64,000 nt of DNA. Origin: Enhygromyxa salina. Its GTDB lineage: Bacteria; Myxococcota_A; Polyangia; Nannocystales; Nannocystaceae. The notes under the pieces are model-generated. The model was not told the DNA's origin and searched no databases. It saw only the letters and a list, made by a program, of their open reading frames with translations. Within the stretch, counting starts at the first letter, position 1. Each line of letters opens with the position of its first letter. Position numbers and translations under genes: made by a program. Positions 1 to 9,205 of this stretch are shown in pieces. The stretch covers positions 62,001-126,000 of the forward strand of contig NZ_PVNL01000004.1 in assembly GCF_002994635.1 (NCBI RefSeq), given 5' to 3'.

Positions 1-565
<565 letters not shown>

Positions 566-763
566 ATCAGGAAAGCGCTTTGATTACGCGGGGTTGGGGT
601 CGGTAGTCCGACCGCCGGGGGCGAGAGTACACATTCGGGGATCCGCGTCAAACTTTCAGGGTGTGCGTTCTCGGCGCTGATCCAATCCAGGACATGCGCG
701 AGGCGTCGCCGCGGCGGGCGATGGCCGGTCCGAGCTGGGCCGGGCCTGTCAGTCTCAGGGCCG
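566..763. other. Intergenic region between the topoisomerase and Hsp70-like genes
   Basis: About 200 bases without a supported gene, upstream of the topoisomerase start on the minus strand and downstream of the Hsp70-like gene. It contains a small hairpin (ggtcgg-tagt-ccgacc, 598-613) about 35 bases upstream of the topoisomerase ATG, which could be an operator or attenuator. No convincing -35/-10 pair was seen. Confidence 0.4.
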
Positions 764-3700
764 TTACCCGGCCGCGCTCTGGGAGTCGTCAGTCTCGGGC
801 GGCTCGTCGGCGGCGGGCTGGATGTCGACTGGCGCGATGGTGTCGGGGGTCGACGCCTCGGCGCGCTCGGGGTCGGCCTCGGGCTGGATCACGTCGGCCT
901 GGGCCGGGTCGGCCTCGGTCTCGGTCTCGGGCTCGGGCGGCGCGTCGGTCGGGGCGTCGTCCGATCCAGGCTCGTCCGTCTGGAGTTCGACCGGGTCGGG
1001 TGATTGGGCGTCCGCGACGAGCTCGGTCTCGGCTTCGATCAGCTCCCCTCGGTCGGCCGCGGCGGCTTCGTCGACCACGGTATCGGGCAGCTCGACGTCC
1101 GCGGTCTCTGGCTCGGCGTCGGCGGCCACGGGCTCGTCGTCGACCACGGTCTCACCCGCGTCGGCGACCGCGGGCAGGTCGACGTCCACGGCCTCACCCA
1201 CGTCGTCGGCGACGGCCTCATCCGCGTCGTCGGTCTCCGACGCCGCGTCGGTCTCCGGCTCGGCGTCGTCGGTCACCAACTCGGCGTCGGTCTCCGGCTC
1301 GGCGGTCATCAACTCGGCGTCGGTCTCCGGCTCGGCGTCGTCGGTCACCAACTCCGCGTCGGTCTCCGACTCCGCTTCGGTCTCCGGCTCGGCGCCGTCG
1401 GTCTCCAACTCGGCGTCGGTCTCCGACTCCGCTTCGGTCTCCGGCTCGGCGCCGTCGGCTTCCGGCTCGGCGTCGTCGACCTCCGGCTCGGCGTCGTCGG
1501 CCTCCGGCGCGGCGTCGTCGGCCTCCAACTCCGCGTCGGCCTCCGGCGCGGCGTCGTCGGCCTCCAACTCCGCTTCGGCCTCCGGCGCGGCGTCGTCGGC
1601 CTCCAACTCCGCGTCGGCCTCCGGCTCGGCGTCGGTCTCCGACTCCGCTTCGGCCTCCGGCTCCGCGCCGTCGGCCTCTGGTTCGGCGTCGTCGGCCTCC
1701 GGCGCGGCGTCGTCGGTCTCCGGCGCAGCGTCGTCGGCCTCCGGCACGGCGTCGTCGGCCTCCGGCACGGCGTCCGGGTCCTCGGCGTCCGAGTCCTCGG
1801 CGTCCGCGTCCCCTTCATCGCTCTCGTCCGCGAGCTCGGCGTCCGCGTCCCCTTCATCGCTCTCGTCCGCGAGCTCGGCGTCCTCGTCCGCCTCGTCCGC
1901 CTCGTCCGCCTCGTCCGCCTCGTCCTCCACCACCTCATCGGGGTCGGGCTCATCCGCGCGACGCAGCTCGAGCGGGGCGACGCGATCGTCGGCCCCATAG
2001 TCATCGCTTCCGTCGTCGAGCTCGGCGAACTCGTCGACTTCCCCGGTCTCGCCGTCATCCTCGCTCGCGTCGTCCTCGCTCGGCTCGAGCGCGACCGCGT
2101 CGTCGTCCAGCTGCGAGCGCAGCTTGGCCGGCAGGGCGCCGAGCAGGCCCGCGAAGCCCTCGAGCGCCAGCGGCAACAGCTCCTCGTCGCCCTGCTCGAG
2201 CGCGGCCTCGGTGTCCTTGCCCCACGTCACCAAGCTGGTGCGCAGCAGATCGTCGATCCCCGAGCCGAGGTTGGCCAGCCACGCCTCGTTGATCTTCGCG
2301 AGCTTGGTCACGCGCTGGCGCAGGCGGTCGCTGCGATCGCGCGCCGCCGCGACGTGGGCCCGGGTCCGCGCTTCGAGGCGCAGCCGCGCGAGCGCCCGCG
2401 CGCTCAGGCCCACCCGCTCGGTCAGCGTCAGCGACAAGCTGGGATGATCGACGCGGACGTCGACGCAGCCGGTCGCGCTCAGCTCGATGTGCAGCTGGGC
2501 CTGCTTGCGGCTGCCGCTGTAGCCGTCGACGAGGACCCGCATGGCCAGCGCGCGCTCGTCGTCGTCCGCCTCGTAGAGCTCGAGCAGCGCGCGGCCATCG
2601 GCGTCGAACTCGACCAGCGGGACGCTGCGGACCACTGGTGTGGGCGTGCCCCGATCGACCAGGCGCCGGGTGGTGCCGCCCATGGTCAGCCACAGCTCGC
2701 GGCTGGCGACGTCGACCACGCGGGTCTGCGGGCGTCGCTGGCTGCGACGATGGGCCTCGAGCGCGAGCCCTCGCACGACAAAGTCATCATCGAGGGCCGC
2801 GGTCGCCAGCTCGGTCTCGGGCACCCGGCCAAGCAGCGCTTCAATGCGATCCTGAATGACCGGAACCCGGGCGCTGCCGCCGACCAGCACGACCGCGTCG
2901 AGCTCGTCGGGATCCTGGCCGGCGTCCTCGAGCAGCGCCTGCGCGAGCGCGGCCGTGGCCTCGACCAGATCGTGGATCAGTCGCTCGAACCGGCTCCGCT
3001 CGAGGGTCACGAACAGGTGCTTGGGCCCGCTCGCGTCGGCCCACAAGAACGGCAGGCGGATCTGATGCTGCTCGTCGTCGCTCAGCGCTCGCTTGGCCTT
3101 CTCGGCGACGTCGCGCAGGCGGGCGCGGACCGTGGCGTCGCCCGACAGATCGACCTCGTTGGCGTCCTCGAACTGGCCGAGCAACCAGTTGACGATGCGC
3201 TCGTCGATGTCGTCGCCGCCCAGATCCGCGCGGCTGCGGGACGCGAAGATCTCCACGTTGCCGTCGTCGAGTCGCGCGAGCGCGGCGTCGAAGCTGCTCG
3301 CGCCGAGGTCGAGCAGCAGCACGGTCTGCTCGCGGGGCTCGTCGGTCTCGGGCTCGTCGTCAGCGTCGCCGTCCTCGGGCTCGTCGTCAGCGTCGCCGGA
3401 CTCGGCCGCGTCAGCCTCGGCCGGCACGACGGCGTCGTCGTCGCTGGCGTCGTCATCATCGTCGTCCTTGGGCTCAGCCTCGTCAGCCTCGTCACTGGCT
3501 TCGGCCGCGACGAGGGCGGGCGCCCCACGCCCGGCGAGCGCCGCCTCGAGCCCCCGGATGCCTAGCGCGGTCGCGCCTTCGCGCTCGAGGGTCGACCACG
3601 CCAGCGCGGCCGCCGTGGTCCCGTGGACCAGCTCGACCGCCTCGAGCCCCGCGACCGTCAGCGCGTGGACAATCGCGCGCCGCCGGGCATCGCTGCTGCC

Positions 3701-4177
3701 CGGCGCGATCGACACGACGGCCCGCTCGATCACCAGCTCATGCGCGCGCTGGACCTGCTCGACGATCGACTGGACCAGGGCCCCGAGCAGCCGCGGCACC
3801 GGCCACGCGTCGCCGGCCAGTCGAAAGTGCACGTCGCCACCTGGGCCGCGCTCGACCGCGACCTGTCGCCACTGATCATCGTCGAGATCGGCGAGCTCGT
3901 GGCGGCGACCCGCGAGGCGCAGCGCGCCGAACACCTGCGTCCGCGGCTCGGTGATCGACAGCCGCCGGGCGACGTCGCCGAGCACCAGCCGGTCTTGCGG
4001 TTGGTGGATGCGGCTGGTGTCGAAGCCCACGATCGTCGGGGTCCGCCCACCCTCGGCGGGGAACGGGATCACCTGCGGCCGACCCTCGACGATCAACGCG
4101 GCGCGCACACAAGCGCTGCCGAGGTCGAGCACGAGGATCGGGTCGGGTCGGGAAATCGTGGACTTGCGGGCACGCAT
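764..4177 (-). CDS. Hsp70-family protein with a very long acidic repeat tail
   Basis: An Hsp70/DnaK-like protein of 1137 residues, against about 640 for DnaK. The N-terminal half has the actin-like ATPase fold: phosphate-1 motif VLDLGSA near residue 16, phosphate-2 motif LLDLGASSFD near 290, and adenosine motif VVLVGGSARVPV near 440. An acidic Asp/Glu insertion (about 227-284) splits the ATPase domain. A beta region comparable to the substrate-binding domain and helices follow. The last ~450 residues are low-complexity D/E/A/P repeats (DDAEPEADD-like). ATG at 4177 is preferred to an in-frame TTG at 4217-4219 because the ATPase domain begins immediately after it. No J-domain or GrpE partner is adjacent. 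Likely a divergent chaperone or scaffold; client unknown. Confidence 0.85.
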   Translation of the reverse strand: MRARKSTISRPDPILVLDLGSACVRAALIVEGRPQVIPFPAEGGRTPTIVGFDTSRIHQPQDRLVLGDVARRLSITEPRTQVFGALRLAGRRHELADLDDDQWRQVAVERGPGGDVHFRLAGDAWPVPRLLGALVQSIVEQVQRAHELVIERAVVSIAPGSSDARRRAIVHALTVAGLEAVELVHGTTAAALAWSTLEREGATALGIRGLEAALAGRGAPALVAAEASDEADEAEPKDDDDDDASDDDAVVPAEADAAESGDADDEPEDGDADDEPETDEPREQTVLLLDLGASSFDAALARLDDGNVEIFASRSRADLGGDDIDERIVNWLLGQFEDANEVDLSGDATVRARLRDVAEKAKRALSDDEQHQIRLPFLWADASGPKHLFVTLERSRFERLIHDLVEATAALAQALLEDAGQDPDELDAVVLVGGSARVPVIQDRIEALLGRVPETELATAALDDDFVVRGLALEAHRRSQRRPQTRVVDVASRELWLTMGGTTRRLVDRGTPTPVVRSVPLVEFDADGRALLELYEADDDERALAMRVLVDGYSGSRKQAQLHIELSATGCVDVRVDHPSLSLTLTERVGLSARALARLRLEARTRAHVAAARDRSDRLRQRVTKLAKINEAWLANLGSGIDDLLRTSLVTWGKDTEAALEQGDEELLPLALEGFAGLLGALPAKLRSQLDDDAVALEPSEDDASEDDGETGEVDEFAELDDGSDDYGADDRVAPLELRRADEPDPDEVVEDEADEADEADEADEDAELADESDEGDADAELADESDEGDADAEDSDAEDPDAVPEADDAVPEADDAAPETDDAAPEADDAEPEADGAEPEAEAESETDAEPEADAELEADDAAPEAEAELEADDAAPEADAELEADDAAPEADDAEPEVDDAEPEADGAEPETEAESETDAELETDGAEPETEAESETDAELVTDDAEPETDAELMTAEPETDAELVTDDAEPETDAASETDDADEAVADDVGEAVDVDLPAVADAGETVVDDEPVAADAEPETADVELPDTVVDEAAAADRGELIEAETELVADAQSPDPVELQTDEPGSDDAPTDAPPEPETETEADPAQADVIQPEADPERAEASTPDTIAPVDIQPAADEPPETDDSQSAAG

Positions 4178-4327
4178 GAGAGACGCCGCAGCCTGTCCGC
4201 GGCGACGGATCGCTGTCAAGCCGGCGCAGGCGGCGATACCCGGCGTTTCGGCGGTTTGTGTCGGCCGCGTCTGCGCAGCTTGGAGATCTAATCGTCTCCC
4301 CCTGGGCTCACCTCAGCGCCGGCTGTT

Positions 4328-5008
4328 TCAGGCCGAGGCGAGCTTCGATCCGACCCACGAGTCCGCGCGGTCACCCAGGTACGCACGGTACAGCTCGCGC
4401 AGGTTGGGGACCGCCGAGCGCTCGACCGCGTCGAGCTCGGTCGCGGCCGCATGCCAGGCGCGGATCTTGTCGAGCCCATCGAACACCGCCAGCTCCGGGG
4501 CGAGCTCGACAGTCCACACGGCGCGCAGCAGCACGGGGATCGTCGCGGTGTCGACCAGCGACAGTTCCTCGCCCGTGAAGAACGGCCCGACCAGCTCGCT
4601 CTCGAGCCGCGTGAGCTTGTGACGCAGCGCGAGCGCGTGCTCGTGCGCGGCCTCGCGGGTGCTGGCCGTGCCCATCCGCCAGGTGTCGGCGATCATCGCC
4701 GAGGCGAACTCGATCATCGCCCGATGGCGCGCGCGCAGCAGCGGATCGGCGGGCAGCAGCGAACCGGGCGTGATCTCGTCGAGGTACTCGTTGATGACCG
4801 CCGACTCGAACAGCACGATCTCGCGCTCGCCATCACGCACGACCAGCACGGGGACCTTGCCGAGCGGCGACAGCTCCACGAACCACTGCGGCTTGTCGGC
4901 GAGGTCGATGAATTCGATGTCGTACGGGACCTGCTTGTGCTCGAGCGTGATCGCCGAGCGCTGGACGAAGGGGCAGGTGGCGGCGGAGATGAGCTTGAAG
5001 CTTGGCAT
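4328..5008 (-). CDS. Glutathione S-transferase family protein
   Basis: A 226-residue cytosolic GST-fold protein. The N-terminal thioredoxin-like domain starts FKLISAATCPFVQRS; the Cys at residue 12 sits where omega-type and related GSTs keep their catalytic Cys, and CPF-(V/Y)-x-R is typical. The segment SPLGKVPVL gives the cis-Pro loop and ESAVINEYLDE the glutathione gamma-glutamyl contact (Glu-Ser). The second half is the all-helical GST C-terminal domain. Start ATG 5008 is chosen over an upstream extension that has no homology. Probably glutathione-dependent reduction, conjugation or deglutathionylation; substrate not inferable. Confidence 0.88.
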   Translation of the reverse strand: MPSFKLISAATCPFVQRSAITLEHKQVPYDIEFIDLADKPQWFVELSPLGKVPVLVVRDGEREIVLFESAVINEYLDEITPGSLLPADPLLRARHRAMIEFASAMIADTWRMGTASTREAAHEHALALRHKLTRLESELVGPFFTGEELSLVDTATIPVLLRAVWTVELAPELAVFDGLDKIRAWHAAATELDAVERSAVPNLRELYRAYLGDRADSWVGSKLASA

Positions 5009-5098
5009 GGAGCGCCTGACGCGGGTTCGCCCGAGCGATCCCGATGTTACACCAACGGCGCGCAGCGCCGTCGGCGGCATGGTGTATAGTTGCACCCC

Positions 5099-5767
5099 GT
5101 GTCTCTGAACTTGTGGTTGCTGCATTGGTTATTTAGCGTGCGCGCGTTATTCGTGGTCGGAGCTGACGAGGCCCTCGACGCCGCGCAAGAGGACATCCTT
5201 GGCGCGAAATTTTGGGTGCTTCGAGATCCGGCGCAGCCAAGCGTGACCGCCGAACAAGTCCGCGAGCGCAACGCGATCGGCTATCGGGTGTTGCTCGAGG
5301 TCGGGCTCGAGCAGGAGCTCCCAAGCTTTCCCCGGACCGTCACCGACGTGCTCGCGGATGCCCGCGGCTGGCAGGGGATCGGTCGCGAGCTGGTGCGGGT
5401 CGAGTCCAACGCCCGGTTTGACGTGTTGCTGGCGCGACCCGACACGATCGATCAGCTCTGCGCGCCGCTGCGGACCCGGGGCGAGTACTCGTGCGGCCGC
5501 GAGCGTCGGGCCGCCCTCAACCTCGCGCGCTGGCGCGAGGGCACGCCCACCTGGGGCGACGATGTCCGGGGCTACCGCAACTACATGATCAACCATGAGG
5601 TCGGACACCTGCTCGGGATGCCGCACCAGCGGTGTCCGGAGGCGGGTGGGCCAGCGGCGGTGATGCAGCAACAGACCATGGAGCTCGACGGCTGCGTGGC
5701 TCACGGCTGGCCGCTGCCGGTTGAGGTCGACAAGCTTCGCCGGATGCGGGCGAGCTGGCGCAAGTAG
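5099..5767 (+). CDS. DUF3152-like metzincin-type zinc protease, putative
   Basis: A small protein (about 222 residues) resembling the DUF3152 domain best known from actinobacteria. The centre holds HEVGHLLGMPH, a full HExxHxxGxxH zinc site as in metzincin metalloproteases, followed by Cys residues that could pair (RCP and DGCVAHGWPLP). The N-terminus (LNLWLLHWLFSVRALFVV) is hydrophobic and could be a signal or anchor. A GTG at 5099 is used as start; a TTG at 5090 lies in the same frame and neither has a good ribosome site. A TATAGT box at 5085-5090 might be a -10 element, which would favour the later start. Divergent from the GST gene. Confidence 0.65.
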   Translation: MSLNLWLLHWLFSVRALFVVGADEALDAAQEDILGAKFWVLRDPAQPSVTAEQVRERNAIGYRVLLEVGLEQELPSFPRTVTDVLADARGWQGIGRELVRVESNARFDVLLARPDTIDQLCAPLRTRGEYSCGRERRAALNLARWREGTPTWGDDVRGYRNYMINHEVGHLLGMPHQRCPEAGGPAAVMQQQTMELDGCVAHGWPLPVEVDKLRRMRASWRK

Positions 5768-5897
5768 CCGCCTGGCCGCGGGGCAGCGGGTCCGCCGTGC
5801 ACGGCCCCGGACCCGCACGAGGTCCAGCGTTGTCGGTCGCGGCCGCGCGGGCCGCCCGATCGTGCGCGACCGGGCTCTCGCTGTATTCTCCAGCGAG

Positions 5898-6263
5898 ATG
5901 GCCCGCCCGACCGATGTGGCTCACAACCCGCGCGAGAACACCCTGACGATCAGCTGGCCCGACGGCGTGGCCTCGACCTATCCGGTGGCGTACCTGCGCA
6001 GCTGGTGTCCGTGCGCAGGGTGCCAGGGCCACTCGACCCGCGTCGCCTACCTGACGGCGCCGGCGACCACGACGATCGACGGGCTGTGGGAGGTCGGGGC
6101 CTACGCGCTGGGCGTGCGGTTTGGCGATGGTCACGACGACGGCATCTACACCTGGTCGTGGCTGCGCCGGATCGCGTTCGAGAGCCCACCTGTCGGTCCC
6201 AAGCACGGCGCGTTCGAAGCAGGGGTCTATGTCGAGCCTGCTGCTGAACCCGCTGAGTCCTGA
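5898..6263 (+). CDS. DUF971 domain protein
   Basis: A 121-residue protein of the DUF971/gamma-butyrobetaine-hydroxylase N-terminal-like family, often linked to Fe-S or Mrp/ApbC proteins. It shows the family order: NPRENTLTISWPDG, YPVAYLRSWCPCAGC, then TTIDGLWEVGAYALGVRFGDGHDDGIYTW. The CPCAGC cluster could bind metal. ATG at 5898 is chosen because the DUF971 core begins about 7 residues later, although the frame is open further upstream. Exact role unknown. Confidence 0.82.
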   Translation: MARPTDVAHNPRENTLTISWPDGVASTYPVAYLRSWCPCAGCQGHSTRVAYLTAPATTTIDGLWEVGAYALGVRFGDGHDDGIYTWSWLRRIAFESPPVGPKHGAFEAGVYVEPAAEPAES

Positions 6264-6542
6264 GCGACGCGGCGCTGATCGAGGTCGCGGTCGAGTGAAC
6301 GGCGACGTCGAATGATACGAGCGCGCAATGGAAATTTGCGCTGGCGTTGAAAACGTGTTAGGTTAGTTGAGTTCGTGTCCCGTGGAGGCCCACCGCGCCT
6401 CCGGTAGATACGGATCCCAATACAACGCTTGGGCTTCGCGCCCATCACATTGCTAGCACGCTCGCTAGTCATCGCAAGGCGCCATCAGGCCCCTGCCAAA
6501 CCCGTCAACCATGGCGACACCACATCGCAAGGAGAACGCCGC
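6264..6542. other. Intergenic region upstream of the 346-aa hypothetical gene
   Basis: About 280 bases without a supported gene. It includes an AT-richer stretch around 6330-6372 (TTGAAA at 6347-6352 followed by GTTAGGTTAGTT) that may hold the promoter of the next gene, but no -10 at standard spacing is convincing. A good Shine-Dalgarno AAGGAG lies at 6529-6534. Confidence 0.35.
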
Positions 6543-7580
6543 ATGCAACCCACCACCCATCAACCCCCCCATACACCTGCTGGCCCCGAAGTTCAACTGT
6601 TCCGCCATCAGAGCCGAAAACAGTGGGGAGTCGCTGCGTTGTTGTGGGAGCAGGACGGCAAGCGTGGCTATCAGTTCTCCGATGGTAAAATGCGAGTATT
6701 CAAGCAGGGCTTCTATCACCTGTTTCAGTCGGCCGAGGCGCCAGGTGATGGCAGCGCCAAAGCTGTTCGTCGCCTCGCCCGCCTGGCCCGCGCCGATGGC
6801 GTGACGGAGTCGACCCGGCTGCCATCGCTGCGCGACCAGATCCTGCTGTTTCGCCGCAGCTTTACCGAGGGCTTCTCTGGCGACGCGTGGATGGCCAAGC
6901 ATCGCGGTGTGGGGCGGCTCAAGCGGCTCAAGCGGCTCAAGCGGCACCGAGACCCGGCGATCTCCGACGCCAAGCAACTCAGCGCAACCGAGCTCGCGTC
7001 GCTGATTGCAGCGCGTGACTACGCGCAGGTGCTCGACCGCATGATCGCGGTGGCCGAGGCCACCAACCTGGTCCCCGGCGTGCACGTGAAGAAGCTGCGC
7101 AAGCTCTCGCCCACCCGCGAGCTGGCGACCGCCGTGTACGAGTGGATCTCCTGCGAGGACGACAATGACGACGCCGATCGCCGGTTCAACTACCTGGTTC
7201 GGCAGCTCGGCGACGCCGGGACCTGGCCGGTGGTCACGTCGCTGCGGGGGCTGCTCGATCCGGTCGAGCATGTGTGTGTGCGGCCAAGCGTGTTCAGCGA
7301 GCAAGCCAAGCTGCTGCTCCCGGTGTTCAGCGCCGAGCCCCGGCCGCGCTACAAGAGCTACGTTCGCTACCTGCATGTGGCCAACATCGTCCGTGATGAG
7401 CTGGGCGATGCCGGGGTCGAGCCGCGCGACCTGCTCGACGTCCATGACTTCATCTGGGACACGCTGCGGCCGGCGGCGCGCGAAGATCTGATCGCCCAGT
7501 ACGAGCTGCCGCCGCCCGCCGAGCCGGCCACCACCACCGAGGCGGCTACCGAGCAGCCCGCCGAGCAGGCCGCCGCCTGA
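6543..7580 (+). CDS. Hypothetical protein with DUF3553/CarD-like N-terminal strand region
   Basis: A 345-residue protein not firmly recognised. After a Pro/His-rich leader, residues about 20-65 (HQSRKQWGVAALLWEQDG, then YQFSDGKMRVFKQGFYHLF) look like the small beta-barrel seen in DUF3553/CarD-type nucleic-acid or RNA-polymerase contact modules. A basic RLKRLKRLKRHR segment follows, then a mainly helical middle and C-terminal part (KSYVRYLHVANIVRDEL), ending in an Ala/Glu/Pro tail. ATG 6543 is supported by AAGGAG eight bases upstream. No signal peptide, so cytoplasmic. A perfect terminator follows. Could be a DNA/RNA-associated regulator, but this is only inference. Confidence 0.7.
   Translation: MQPTTHQPPHTPAGPEVQLFRHQSRKQWGVAALLWEQDGKRGYQFSDGKMRVFKQGFYHLFQSAEAPGDGSAKAVRRLARLARADGVTESTRLPSLRDQILLFRRSFTEGFSGDAWMAKHRGVGRLKRLKRLKRHRDPAISDAKQLSATELASLIAARDYAQVLDRMIAVAEATNLVPGVHVKKLRKLSPTRELATAVYEWISCEDDNDDADRRFNYLVRQLGDAGTWPVVTSLRGLLDPVEHVCVRPSVFSEQAKLLLPVFSAEPRPRYKSYVRYLHVANIVRDELGDAGVEPRDLLDVHDFIWDTLRPAAREDLIAQYELPPPAEPATTTEAATEQPAEQAAA
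6915..6941 (+). repeat. Three tandem copies of a 9-bp unit (cggctcaag)
   Basis: Three perfect copies of cggctcaag encode the RLK RLK RLK stretch inside the hypothetical protein. The array keeps frame, so copy-number change would lengthen or shorten a basic patch without a frameshift. Confidence 0.85.
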
Positions 7581-7640
7581 TCAAGTCATCGTGTCGACAC
7601 TCGCCGGCCGCGCCGGTCGGTGTCGACATGGAGCGCTCGA

Positions 7641-7680
7641 GCGCCTGGCAGCGTGAATTCACGCTGCCAGGCGCTTGTTT
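7641..7680 (+). terminator. Rho-independent terminator, perfect 17-bp stem
   Basis: gcgcctggcagcgtgaa is followed directly by its exact reverse complement (7641-7674) and then TTGTTT. A perfect 34-bp palindrome plus a T-run just after the hypothetical gene is a classic intrinsic terminator. A second palindromic block (tgtcgaca at 7592-7599 and again at 7621-7628) lies just upstream. The nearest downstream gene starts at 7739. Confidence 0.85.
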
Positions 7681-7738
7681 GATCATCCGGTTCCGCGCTC
7701 GGCCAGGCTCACGAGCAGGCTGTCCACGGCTGTCGAAC

Positions 7739-9205
7739 ATGAGATTCACCCTATCCTCGTCGATCCTGCTGGCGATCTTGCTGGCGATCCTGGCCTGGCC
7801 CGTGGCGGGGTGTGGTCCCACGCCGTCCGCACCGCAAGCCGCTGCAATTCCGCTGGAGAGCTTCTCCGGGAGAGTCCTGACGACCGGGCTCGAGGCGCCG
7901 TGGGAGCTGAGCTTTGGTCCCGACGACATGCTGTGGGTCACCGAGCGCGAAGGTCGGCGGATCACCCGAATCGATCCTGCCACTGGTGAGATGACCGAGG
8001 CGATCACGATCGACGAGGTCTTGGTGGATCAACAGCACCAAGGCCTGCTCGGGATGGCGTTCGACCCTCTGTTGCTGCAAGGCGACGACCGCAACTATGT
8101 CTATGTCGCCTATACCTACGACGCCACGCCCGACGACGGCGACGAGCAGGACGACCCCCGCGCCAAGGTCGTGCGTCTCACCTACAGCGAGAGCGCCGAG
8201 ACGCTCGGTGAGCCGGTCGAGCTGATCTCGGGCGTCCCGGCCGGCTCGGATCACAACGGCGGTCGCCTGAAGATCGGACCGGATGAGCTGCTCTATTACT
8301 CGCTCGGCGAGCAAGGGGCCAACCAATTCAACCGCTACTGCGCGCCGATCGAGGCCCAGCGGCTGCCGACGCTGGCCGAGGTCGAGGCCGAAGACTGGTC
8401 CGCCTACAAGGGCAAGATCTTGCGCATGGAGCTCGACGGCTCGATCCCGGCCGACAACCCCGAGCTCGGCGGGGTCCAGAGCCACATCTTCAGCTATGGC
8501 CACCGCAATCCGCAGGGCCTGGTGTTTGGGCCCGACGGAGCGCTGTACGCGGTCGAGCACGGGCCCAACACCGACGACGAGGTCAATTTGATCGAGGCCG
8601 GCGGCAACTACGGCTGGCCACACATCGCGGGCTATCGCGACGACCAAGCTTACGTCTACGCCAACTGGTCGGCGGCGCCCGACTGCGAGCAGCTGACGTG
8701 GACGGGCCTCACCGACCCGGCGGGCATCCCGAAGTCGGTGCCCGTGCAGACCGAGTCGGCGTGGGAGCAGGACTTCGTCGAGCCGCTGAAGACCCTGTTC
8801 ACGGTTCACAACAGCTACGACTTCGAGGATGAGACCTGCGGCGCGTCCTACTTCATCTGCCGACCCTCGGTCGCGCCGTCGAGCGTCGACGTCTACCCCC
8901 ACGACGGGCCGATCCCCGGCTGGGGTGGATCGCTGCTGGCGACCACGCTCAAGAACGGCGCGGTCTATCGGTTCAAGCTCAGCGGCGACGCACGGGGTAT
9001 TCGTGACGTCGACAAGCTGTTCGACACGGTCAACCGCTACCGCGATCTGGCGATCGGCCCCGATGATCGGACCTTCTACATCGCCACCGACACTTCGGGC
9101 CTGACCCGCGACACCGAAGGAGGCGCGACCGATCAGCTGGCGAACCCTGGCTCGATCTTGGTGTTCACCTTCACTGGCGGAAGGGTCAAGTCCGCTTCCC
9201 GCTAG
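7739..9205 (+). CDS. PQQ-dependent sugar dehydrogenase family lipoprotein
   Basis: A 488-residue exported lipoprotein: signal peptide and lipobox PVAGC near residue 26, then a six-bladed beta-propeller of the soluble quinoprotein glucose dehydrogenase (GdhB/Yli) family. Family signatures are GSDHNGGRL (holding the catalytic-type His), YGHRNPQGLVF (Arg that contacts PQQ), and EVNLIEAGGNYGWP. Acts in the periplasm or at the cell surface, oxidising an aldose or similar sugar with PQQ. ATG 7739 gives an intact signal peptide. Convergent with the next gene: the two stop codons share the CTAG at 9202-9205. Confidence 0.9.
   Translation: MRFTLSSSILLAILLAILAWPVAGCGPTPSAPQAAAIPLESFSGRVLTTGLEAPWELSFGPDDMLWVTEREGRRITRIDPATGEMTEAITIDEVLVDQQHQGLLGMAFDPLLLQGDDRNYVYVAYTYDATPDDGDEQDDPRAKVVRLTYSESAETLGEPVELISGVPAGSDHNGGRLKIGPDELLYYSLGEQGANQFNRYCAPIEAQRLPTLAEVEAEDWSAYKGKILRMELDGSIPADNPELGGVQSHIFSYGHRNPQGLVFGPDGALYAVEHGPNTDDEVNLIEAGGNYGWPHIAGYRDDQAYVYANWSAAPDCEQLTWTGLTDPAGIPKSVPVQTESAWEQDFVEPLKTLFTVHNSYDFEDETCGASYFICRPSVAPSSVDVYPHDGPIPGWGGSLLATTLKNGAVYRFKLSGDARGIRDVDKLFDTVNRYRDLAIGPDDRTFYIATDTSGLTRDTEGGATDQLANPGSILVFTFTGGRVKSASR

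Noticed and set aside
1004-3565. An 853-residue open frame on the plus strand, with another of 543 residues at 661-2292.
   Set aside because: They lie opposite the acidic Hsp70-like gene. The repeats of D/E/A codons read as L/V/G/R on the other strand, so their length is a by-product of low complexity and high GC.
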